Positions 58,387 to 64,000 of a stretch of 64,000 nucleotides of DNA are shown piece after piece. Numbering within the stretch: the first letter of the stretch is position 1; the number at the start of each line of letters is the position of its first letter. Under the pieces are notes generated by a model that had not been told where the DNA came from, did no database searches, and saw only the letters and a program-made list of their open reading frames with translations. Source of the DNA: a virus; the IMG/VR virus record IMGVR_UViG_3300045256_000753, positions 37,638 to 101,637 of that record; one strand, 5' to 3'. The position numbers were made by a program, and so were the translations under genes.

Positions 58387-58413
58387 GGACGTAAATCCTC
58401 CGAATAGGTCAAC

Positions 58414-58442
58414 CCAAACGAACCATAAGAAGATTCGTTCGG
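58414..58442 (-). other. 9-bp hairpin downstream of the DUF5659-like gene
   Basis: A 9-bp stem with one wobble pair and an 11-base loop lies about 20 bases past the stop. No T tract follows, so it may be a weak terminator, a processing site or incidental. Confidence 0.3.
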
Positions 58443-58460
58443 AGCCCTACAGCCCGAAGA

Positions 58461-58724
58461 TCAAGCCATGTGGCAGACGGACTTCAGGCTTTTGATGTTG
58501 TGGGCGTAGGGCTGCGCTGGGACCTTCGCCGTGTTGTTGAACCATCCCGTTTTGAGGTCGTCGATGTTGGCGATGGTTGAATCGAAAACGAAGTAGACGC
58601 GGCCGTTCTCACGGTCGGTTCGCTTCATCTCGACGCCTGCCGTTTGGAGGTAGGCAGCGAAGTACAAATCGGGTGTTTTGAACTCGCCGTTTTTGGACGA
58701 ATCCTTCGACGGTCTGGTCATCAT
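58461..58724 (-). CDS. DUF5659-like small protein
   Basis: 87 aa from the ATG at 58724 (MMTRPSKDSSKNGEFKTPDL) with GAGG 6 bases upstream; a further ATG at 58736 is possible. The pattern FKTPDLYFAAYLQTAGVEMK, then RENGRVYFVFDS and IKSLKSVCHM fits the DUF5659 family, small domains found in phages and bacteria, of unknown function. It lies in its own short unit between a terminator and a hairpin. Confidence 0.5.
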   Translation of the reverse strand: MMTRPSKDSSKNGEFKTPDLYFAAYLQTAGVEMKRTDRENGRVYFVFDSTIANIDDLKTGWFNNTAKVPAQPYAHNIKSLKSVCHMA

Positions 58725-58740
58725 CTGTGTCCTCATCTGA

Positions 58741-58755
58741 GCGCCCGGTGGGCGC
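58741..58755 (-). other. GC-rich hairpin upstream of the DUF5659-like gene
   Basis: GCGCCCGGTGGGCGC forms a perfect 6-bp GC stem with a 3-base loop, just upstream of the ribosome site of the DUF5659-like gene. It could influence its translation. Confidence 0.35.
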
Positions 58756-58814
58756 TTCTACGTCATCCACATTCCGTATCCGCTTCTACATCTAGGCAGC
58801 TCCGAAGAGCTGAA

Positions 58815-58842
58815 ACGACAAGGGCTCCCTTTTGGGGAGCCC
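58815..58842 (-). terminator. Intrinsic terminator after the 370-aa virion gene
   Basis: An 8-bp stem (58822-58829 with 58835-58842) with a 5-base loop, followed on the transcript by TTGTCGTTT. It lies 8 bases past the stop of the 370-aa gene, marking the end of a transcript; the DUF5659-like gene beyond needs its own promoter. Confidence 0.7.
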
Positions 58843-58849
58843 TCCGTCA

Positions 58850-59962
58850 TCAGGTGACCGTGAACGCGTTCGACGCGAGGCTCGTGTACTGAACCTGCAC
58901 CTTCGAACCGGCGACGCCGAGGCCCGCGAGAAGCGAGGCCGGGATCACGATCGAGGTTGCGCTCACGGAGCCGGTCGTGCCGCCCGAGACCGTCGTGCGG
59001 ATGATCTTCTGCACGAGGTGGACGAACTTCGAGCCGTCCGCGCTGGTCACGTGAACGGACGTGAGATCGTCTTCTGCGTTGGCCAAGCCGGTGCCCGTGA
59101 TGGTGATGTCACCACCGTTCGGCGAGTTGTGCGCCGCGCCCGAGATGTTCGGAACGGGAGCCGTGAAGAGCGTGTTGCCGTCGTCCTGCACGACCGTGAT
59201 TGCCGCGCCCGTGGGGAGTGCCGGCTTGCGCGACGGATCGGGCGTGTAGCTCGCGGAGAGGTAGCCCTTCATCATGCCGACCTCGAACGACTTGATCGCC
59301 ACGTCCGTCTCCACGAACTGCGGGGCGATGGCGTTCGCGATGATCTTGCCCATCGCGGCAGTGACCATCGGGCCGATGTTCGTTTCGAGGGTCGCAAGAC
59401 GAACGTCGAGCGGGCCGCCGACCGGCAGGAACGCCGTGATGAGGGTCGTCGCGGACGGGACCGTGAAGTTCGAGCCGCCTGCGGCAAAGACCGCCGGCGT
59501 GTTGAACGTCGAGCCGTTGCCGGTCGTGTCGATCTCGATGTAGCTGCCCGGCCCGTAGGTCAGGCTGAAGAGATCGATGCGAAGCGGGAACGACGGGCTC
59601 ACCTGAGCGCCCATGCCCACCGGTGCGAGCACCGTGTTCATGGCAGCGACGAGCGAAGCAGCGTTCGTGTACACACCGGTCGGAATCAGGATGACCGTGA
59701 AGGCTCCCGAGTTCTTGAGACGTGCACGGAGCGTCTGATTGCCGCCGTTGATCGTCAGGTTGAAGGTGATGTTGCCCGTGGACTCGATGCTCGCACCCAC
59801 CTTCGCCGCGATGATGGCGTTGGTGACGAGCGTCGGATCCGGACGCGAGACGTAACGCGTCTGTCCGGGCGGATCGACCGGATCATCCATCTGTGAAGTG
59901 GGCTCCAGGTCCGCCATGAAGAGGGGTCCCGGAAGGTCCCCACGAATTACACCGACGCGCAT
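58850..59962 (-). CDS. Abundant virion protein candidate with repeated beta domains
   Basis: 370 aa (MRVGVIRGDLPGPLFMADLE) with AAGGGAG upstream and a strong terminator downstream, suggesting high expression. The N-terminal GDLPGPLFMADLEPTSQ and GQTRYVSRP motifs belong to a conserved protein of unknown function in large phages as I recall it. Residues 83-190 have the ingredient strands of a flagellin-hook-like or sheath-like module (FTVILIPTGVYTNAASLVAA, LTYGPGSYIEID). The last 100 residues are an IPT/TIG-like domain shared with the 208-aa protein at 60.4 kb (HNSPNGGDITITG). It could be a major capsid decoration or tail protein; no capsid protein fold is proved. Confidence 0.55.
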   Translation of the reverse strand: MRVGVIRGDLPGPLFMADLEPTSQMDDPVDPPGQTRYVSRPDPTLVTNAIIAAKVGASIESTGNITFNLTINGGNQTLRARLKNSGAFTVILIPTGVYTNAASLVAAMNTVLAPVGMGAQVSPSFPLRIDLFSLTYGPGSYIEIDTTGNGSTFNTPAVFAAGGSNFTVPSATTLITAFLPVGGPLDVRLATLETNIGPMVTAAMGKIIANAIAPQFVETDVAIKSFEVGMMKGYLSASYTPDPSRKPALPTGAAITVVQDDGNTLFTAPVPNISGAAHNSPNGGDITITGTGLANAEDDLTSVHVTSADGSKFVHLVQKIIRTTVSGGTTGSVSATSIVIPASLLAGLGVAGSKVQVQYTSLASNAFTVT

Positions 59963-59966
59963 GGTA

Positions 59967-60356
59967 TCAGACTCCCTTCGTCATCTCGTTGCTACGGTTC
60001 TCGTCGAACGTCCCACGTTGCTGCTCGAATCGAAGGAACCGCAAAATGGTCCCCAAGTCCGTGTAGAAACGCGAGGCTGCCCGCAAGAACCTGAGTTGGT
60101 CAGCCTTCCACTGAAAGTTCGCCTCGCGGAGAGCGAGGCGCATGTCGTTGAGGAGCTTGATGTAGCGGTCCGCTCGGACAAGCGATTGAAGCTCCTCGTG
60201 CGCCGCTGCAACTCGATCGTACCGGCCTTGCATGTCGCGCAGTAGCCGGCGTACCTGTTGGAGCAGGAGCAGTTCGGTCGGCCGCCAGAAGTTCTGAACT
60301 TGCTGGAAGTGCGTCCCTTCCTGCCGAAGAAGTTGGGGGAGGAGCTGGTACTGCAC
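59967..60356 (-). CDS. Helical protein of unknown function
   Basis: 129 aa from a GTG start (QYQLLPQLLRQEGTHFQ). Entirely helical and Gln/Arg/Leu-rich (ELLLLQQVRRLLRDMQGRYD, DRYIKLLNDMRLALREANFQ), suggesting a coiled-coil assembly factor or scaffold. It lies between two beta proteins that share a domain. Its stop is 4 bases before the 370-aa gene. No family recognised. Confidence 0.5.
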   Translation of the reverse strand: MQYQLLPQLLRQEGTHFQQVQNFWRPTELLLLQQVRRLLRDMQGRYDRVAAAHEELQSLVRADRYIKLLNDMRLALREANFQWKADQLRFLRAASRFYTDLGTILRFLRFEQQRGTFDENRSNEMTKGV

Positions 60357-60357
60357 A

Positions 60358-60984
60358 TCAAGTGATGGTGAACTGGTTCGAGTTCTGCTCGTTGGCCTGG
60401 ACCGTCACCTTGTTGAGCGCCACCGGCACCTGGCCGGTGAACATGGCGGCCGGGATGACGATCGACGTTGCCGTGAAGGTTCCGCCGCCCGCCAGGATCT
60501 GCGCCGCCGTGAAGCTTGCCGGGTTCGCTGCCGTGCCGGCGCTGCCCTGAGCGAAGGTCACCGTGCTGACGTCCGGGGCAACCGACAAGAATGTCGTTCC
60601 CGTGATCGTGATGTCACCGGCGCCCGGCGTGTTGTGAACGGCGGCCGTGATGACCGGCGCCACGATCTGAGCGGCCGTGAGCGAGACCACGGTGATGTAG
60701 CCCGCCTGAGCGAGCTTCGCGATCTTGCCCGTGCCAGCCGAGAAGTTGATCCTCTTCGTCTGGTTCAGGTTCACGTAACCAGCGACTGCCGGAAAGCCGT
60801 TCAGCGTGCGGGAGTACGGAACGTAGCAAGCCTGCTTCGGCTTGTTTGCGTACCCGTCTCGCTCGTACGCTTTGGGGTCCGCCGTCGATCCGAGACGGTA
60901 GACTGCCTTGTTGGGCAGACCGTCGTCGATGTCATCGACGAGGATTCCTGCGACAGTGGTCTGGTTGTGGATGAGCCTCAGCAT
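60358..60984 (-). CDS. Virion protein with IPT/TIG-like C-terminal domain
   Basis: 208 aa with GAGGAG upstream of ATG 60984. N-terminal 100 residues: MLRLIHNQTTVAGILVDDID, PKQACYVPYSRTLNGFPAVA, AGYVNLNQTKRINFS. Residues 115-208 are an IPT/TIG-like beta domain (HNTPGAGDITITG, TATSIVIPAAMF, NSNQFTIT) related to the C-terminal domain of the 370-aa gene. Such domains are common in phage virion surface proteins. The two genes probably exchanged or duplicated this domain. Confidence 0.55.
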   Translation of the reverse strand: MLRLIHNQTTVAGILVDDIDDGLPNKAVYRLGSTADPKAYERDGYANKPKQACYVPYSRTLNGFPAVAGYVNLNQTKRINFSAGTGKIAKLAQAGYITVVSLTAAQIVAPVITAAVHNTPGAGDITITGTTFLSVAPDVSTVTFAQGSAGTAANPASFTAAQILAGGGTFTATSIVIPAAMFTGQVPVALNKVTVQANEQNSNQFTIT

Positions 60985-61036
60985 GGTGCTCCTCGTCCCG
61001 AATTGGGCGTAAAGGTCCTCGTCGGAGATGGAGCAT

Positions 61037-61073
61037 AAAAGGGCTATCGGGCCCGAGGGGTTATCACCTCGGG
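61037..61073 (-). terminator. Weak intrinsic terminator after the 211-aa gene
   Basis: Two alternative stems overlap: CCCGAGG/CCTCGGG (61052-61073) and GGGC/GCCC with a 6-base loop (61041-61054), the latter followed by TTTTA on the transcript. Moderate strength; it overlaps the end of the gene. Confidence 0.45.
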
Positions 61074-61699
61074 AATGCGACGGTCATGACGGCCGAAAAG
61101 GCCACCACGGCACCCCCACCACGGACCCAAATCGACGATTGGGTACCTTGTAGGTGTTGCCACTGGGGGAACGTGTCAGCCTTGAGCTGCTGTTCCGGGC
61201 CGTTTTGCTCGGTCGCAACGAAGAGGTTGTTCGTCCCGTCCTCGTTGTGAATGCGAATGTCGCTCATGAGGAAGGGGAAATCGAGCTGCAAGCTGTTCGC
61301 GCTCGATGCCGCATTCGGGGCGTTCCCGTGAATGGTCACCGACCCGACGCCCTTGTTGGCCGAGTCCGGCAGGATGAGCGTGGGGGCGCTCGCGGTGCCC
61401 TCGACGCCGCCTGTCACCGGCACGAATTGCAGCCAAAACGACTGGGTGTCCGTGATGCCGTAGGTCGTGGGGTCGAACACGATGCGAACGTCTTTGCCCG
61501 TGGTCGGCTGGGATTCGATCACCATCGGGTTGATGTTGGAATCGACGAAGCCAACGTTCGTCGAGCTGATGATGGTCGCGAAAGCCCCATCGAAGTTCGC
61601 TGCCCACTTGATGCGGTACAGGTCCACGCCATAGGTGAACGGCGTGTAGAAGTCCACGATGTGGGGTCGGCGACGTGCGATTTTGAATAGCCGGTTCAT
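61064..61699 (-). CDS. Beta-rich virion protein
   Basis: 211 aa. N-terminal fibronectin-like domain (TPFTYGVDLYRIKWAANFDG, IISSTNVGFVDSN, VRIVFDPTTYGITDTQSFWL) and a C-terminal beta-sandwich (SSANSLQLDFPFLMSDIRIH, TNNLFVATEQNGPEQQL, SIWVRGGGAVVAFSAVMTV) typical of decoration proteins on capsids. It ends in a terminator. The ATG overlaps the upstream FmdB-like gene's TGA (ATGA), so the two are coupled. Confidence 0.55.
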   Translation of the reverse strand: MNRLFKIARRRPHIVDFYTPFTYGVDLYRIKWAANFDGAFATIISSTNVGFVDSNINPMVIESQPTTGKDVRIVFDPTTYGITDTQSFWLQFVPVTGGVEGTASAPTLILPDSANKGVGSVTIHGNAPNAASSANSLQLDFPFLMSDIRIHNEDGTNNLFVATEQNGPEQQLKADTFPQWQHLQGTQSSIWVRGGGAVVAFSAVMTVAFPR

Positions 61700-62163
61700 G
61701 TGCCCGTTACCTCGGTTTTGACAAGAGGTTCATACGTCTTGGCGCTCTCGGCCGCCGCCTGGGCTGCGGTCGCGGTTCCATGCTCCTGGCGAACCTTCTC
61801 GTAGGTCTGTTCGTATGCCAGCTCTTTGGCGTTTTGCCAGGTGTCCGTGAGTACACCCCCAACATTCGGTTGCAGCCGCGTCCGAGGTGCGTGATCTCGC
61901 TGGCGTTTGTCCATCACCTTGTTGTGACGGGCCCGGTAGGCGTTCTCCTTCGTAGCCTTCGAGATCCAGCCGCCTGACTCCCCATCCTTGAGGACGAAGC
62001 TGACGTTTCCCGGATCAAAGACCACGGACGCCCAGCCGCCGCAGGCCGAACAAGACACCTCGCGCTTGCCCGCTTTCACCTCGTCGTACTCGGCGAAATT
62101 GAGCTTGGTGACACCTTGTTTCTCGCAAACGTTGCAAACGATCGTGTACATCGGCATTTTCAT
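61696..62163 (-). CDS. FmdB-type zinc ribbon protein (second)
   Basis: 155 aa. Cys 10, 13, 38 and 41 (TIVCNVCEKQG and VSCSACGGW) fit the CxxC/CxxC zinc ribbon of FmdB-like proteins. A charged C-terminal half follows (ENAYRARHNKVMDKRQRDHA, then QTYEKVRQEHGTATAAQ), longer than the family norm. It shares the ribbon-plus-charged-tail architecture with the 144-aa protein at 47.2-47.6 kb. It may start at ATG 62163 or at the internal ATG at 62151. Role unknown. Confidence 0.6.
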   Translation of the reverse strand: MKMPMYTIVCNVCEKQGVTKLNFAEYDEVKAGKREVSCSACGGWASVVFDPGNVSFVLKDGESGGWISKATKENAYRARHNKVMDKRQRDHAPRTRLQPNVGGVLTDTWQNAKELAYEQTYEKVRQEHGTATAAQAAAESAKTYEPLVKTEVTGT

Positions 62164-62166
62164 TTC

Positions 62167-63042
62167 TCATTTCTTGGCCGGGATCTCCCAGCCACGTACG
62201 GAAGACAAGACAGCGGCCACGTGTTTGCACACGCGGTTGACTCCTTGGGGGTCACGCACGACGGGATTCGAAGCCGTCCCGCGTGGGCTGCCGTCCAAGT
62301 AGTCCTCGCTCTTTGCGTGGTGCTCCGGTCCGAGCCACTGCCATGCCGGGCACGAGCACGAGACATCCACGTCCATCTTGCCAAGGCGAACGACGTTCTT
62401 CGCACGCGAAGCCTTGAGCTTGACGACTTTCGGCCCGTTACCGCAGTTGACCGAAAAGAGCCAACGAAGGTTCTTGATGTCGGCGCGCTTGAGCGTCACG
62501 CCGCACGATCGAGACCGCTGTTCGAACTTGGGGTTGAGGCCCGTCACGATGTCGTCCGGTCGTGCGCTGAGAAGCACTCGGTTGCCCGGGCGCACGTGAA
62601 GCTCATGAGCCCTATCCACGAGGTAGAGGCCCATGACAAAGGCGGCACGATCACTCGCGTAGTGCTGGTGCGGCAAGCCATCACGATAGGGATAGTCGGT
62701 CACCGTAGGATCTCCCGGGGGCCGGCCGCCAGGCGGTTCGGTCCTCGGTTTGAAATCCTGATGATCGCGCTCGTCCTGCTTTCGATCCCTTTGCGGCTTG
62801 TTGAGATCGTCCGGGCCGTCTTTGCGGTAGATCGATCCCTCGTCCGCTTTGTCGAACTCGCGGATGTCGTCTTCGGGCTTGTTGAACGTCGAACTGCCCG
62901 GGATGTCCGGGTCCAATTGGACGCCCTTGCCTCCGGGTTCCCCCGAAGGCAGGCCCGATTCCGCGACAGGCGTTGACGGCCGCGCCCCGCCATAGGCTGG
63001 GCGTGTGACGAGAGGCTGCGTCAACGCCAAAGCATTTCGCAC
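62167..63042 (-). CDS. SWIM-type zinc finger protein
   Basis: 291 aa from a GTG start (RNALALTQPLVTRPAYGG) with AGGTCC upstream. Cys229, Cys231, Cys272 and His274 (VSCSCPAWQ and VCKHVAAVL) form the SWIM zinc finger CxCx(n)CxH, with a long loop of about 40 residues between the pairs. The N-terminal 130 residues are disordered, Pro/Gly/Asp-rich. SWIM fingers bind DNA or proteins and are found in transposases and helicases; this protein is in the virion cluster, so a role in DNA packaging or assembly is possible but unproven. Confidence 0.65.
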   Translation of the reverse strand: MRNALALTQPLVTRPAYGGARPSTPVAESGLPSGEPGGKGVQLDPDIPGSSTFNKPEDDIREFDKADEGSIYRKDGPDDLNKPQRDRKQDERDHQDFKPRTEPPGGRPPGDPTVTDYPYRDGLPHQHYASDRAAFVMGLYLVDRAHELHVRPGNRVLLSARPDDIVTGLNPKFEQRSRSCGVTLKRADIKNLRWLFSVNCGNGPKVVKLKASRAKNVVRLGKMDVDVSCSCPAWQWLGPEHHAKSEDYLDGSPRGTASNPVVRDPQGVNRVCKHVAAVLSSVRGWEIPAKK

Positions 63043-63052
63043 GTCGTGGACC

Positions 63053-63904
63053 TTACTTGTTCTTGTCCTTGACGACGTTCTTGTGCTTCTCCCACATGTC
63101 CGCCGCCTTCTCCAGCTCCTCTTGCGACATGTCCGGATTGGCTTCCTTGAAGCCCTTCATGACGTCCTCGCGCGAGTTCGCCGTCTGGTAGATCTGCGCG
63201 GCGACCTGAGCAGAGGTCATCGGCATCTGGTCCCCAACGACGCGACGAAGCTGGTTCGCGAGAGCGAATCGGCTCGGGTTCGGGGTGGTCGTGAGAGCCT
63301 GGGCAACCTCACGGAGGTAGCCCGCAACCTTCGCCGGAGCGGCGTTTGCTTCCTTCTTGCCCGTCTCCAAAGCGGCGATGAGCGAGAGGAGCTGAGCCAT
63401 CGGGACCGTGCCGGTCGCCTCCGTTTGCTCGGCGATCTTGAGAAGTCGTTCGGCCGCAGTCTTCGCGTTCATGATCTCGTCCTTTCCGGATTCTTGTTGC
63501 TCGTCGCCCGATCGACGACGAAGCTGACGAATACGCACTTCTTCGAGTGCCTTTTCCAGCTCTTCGATCTTCTCGGGTTTCAGGTTGTTCTCGATCTCTT
63601 CGGCATCGAGCTTGTTCGCCGCGAGGGACGCAGCTTCGAGTGCCTTGCCCAATTTGAAGAGGACGTCGGGGATGCCGTGAATGAGATGCCCAGCGACTTC
63701 GAAGAAGTGGTCCCTGTGTTCGGACTTCTCGATGAGGCTTGTGGCCTCGTCGAGGTACTTCTTCAACTGGGCATGTCGAACGCGTGCGTCCCCTAGCTCT
63801 TCCAGAAGGAAGACGGAGATTCCCGAGGCCGTTTTGGTGGCGGCTGTTTTGGCCGCCACCTCACGACGCATGCAACCATCCACGGGCTTGTCCGCGACTC
63901 CCAT
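63053..63904 (-). CDS. Helical virion or assembly protein
   Basis: 283 aa from ATG 63904 (MGVADKPVDGCMRREVAAK); a TTG just before is less likely, and MRREVAAKTAATKTASGIS at 63871 is an alternative start without a good site. Long helices (LDEATSLIEKSEHRDHFFEV, PEKIEELEKALEEVRIRQLR, VPMAQLLSLIAALETGKKEA) alternate with an Ala-rich N-terminal segment and a C-terminal NPDMSQEELEKAADMWEKHK motif of a kind I associate with phage capsid-linked proteins. The preceding gene ends 46 bases upstream. No enzyme motif seen. Confidence 0.5.
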   Translation of the reverse strand: MGVADKPVDGCMRREVAAKTAATKTASGISVFLLEELGDARVRHAQLKKYLDEATSLIEKSEHRDHFFEVAGHLIHGIPDVLFKLGKALEAASLAANKLDAEEIENNLKPEKIEELEKALEEVRIRQLRRRSGDEQQESGKDEIMNAKTAAERLLKIAEQTEATGTVPMAQLLSLIAALETGKKEANAAPAKVAGYLREVAQALTTTPNPSRFALANQLRRVVGDQMPMTSAQVAAQIYQTANSREDVMKGFKEANPDMSQEELEKAADMWEKHKNVVKDKNK

Positions 63905-63950
63905 CAACGGGAGCCGGAAACAAGAGGACTAGCGCCCACCTGTGGGTGAC

Positions 63951-64000
63951 TCAGGCAGAAAACGCCTGGGGAAACTCCTCGATGAGGAGCGCCTTCATCT
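63951..64000 (-). CDS. C-terminal end of a gene beginning outside the window
   Basis: The frame ends in TGA at 63951-63953 and reads KALLIEEFPQAFSA before the stop, running to the right edge. Only about 16 codons can be seen, so product cannot be named. Its 3' end has a short CAGGC/GCCTG hairpin that may be a processing site. Confidence 0.35.
   Translation of the reverse strand, partial: MKALLIEEFPQAFSA

Noticed and set aside
1-64000. tRNA, rRNA and integrase or transposase genes
   Set aside because: None recognised; intergenic spaces are short and hold hairpins or leaders rather than cloverleaf structures.

Overview
This 64 kb window is the virion-assembly region of a large tailed phage with a contractile tail (a myovirus in Caudoviricetes). 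Sixty-four kilobases of almost purely structural genes suggests a jumbo-size genome or prophage, but this is inferred, since no terminase, portal, capsid protease, replication or lysis gene falls inside the window. The DNA is GC-rich. Every credible gene lies on the minus strand, so transcription runs from high to low coordinates. Genes are packed tightly, often with ATGA or TGATG stop/start overlaps. The long plus-strand reading frames are antisense shadows. The host cannot be named from the sequence.

Layout in the direction of transcription (right to left): 64.0-53.2 kb holds small virion, head or neck proteins, including several zinc-binding proteins (FmdB-like ribbon, SWIM finger, C2H2-like finger), two tandem paralogue pairs and adaptor-like beta proteins. 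53.1-47.2 kb holds neck or tail-completion proteins, an HK97-gp10-like protein, a Dps-like ferritin, an MreB/ParM-type actin-like ATPase and a second FmdB-like ribbon. 47.0-42.6 kb is a very large (1433 aa) tail sheath gene with a clear intrinsic terminator. 42.5-40.7 kb is a fused methyltransferase-glycosyltransferase-TPR protein. 40.7-29.6 kb is a fibre and receptor-binding region with two repeat-rich proteins. 29.6-25.9 kb holds unknown proteins, the tail tube and the first chaperone-like gene. 25.9-21.2 kb holds the second chaperone-like gene and the tape measure. 21.2-1 kb is the baseplate: two related hub or adaptor proteins (one carrying a peptidoglycan-hydrolase-like domain), the hub, the gp5-like spike, a probable tip, a 2091-aa structural protein, a gp25-like wedge protein and a baseplate J-like protein cut by the window edge.

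The most unusual items are: an actin-like ATPase and a Dps-like ferritin (with the full ferroxidase-ligand spacing) side by side in a tail operon; a fibre-type repeat protein ending in an MqsA/XRE-like helix-turn-helix; the three-domain methyltransferase-glycosyltransferase-TPR protein; one beta module recurring in the sheath and the gp25-like protein; and two related intergenic elements upstream of the sheath and chaperone genes. There is no gene-free stretch over 300 bases; the longest gaps (about 217, 200 and 184 bases) are described as features.
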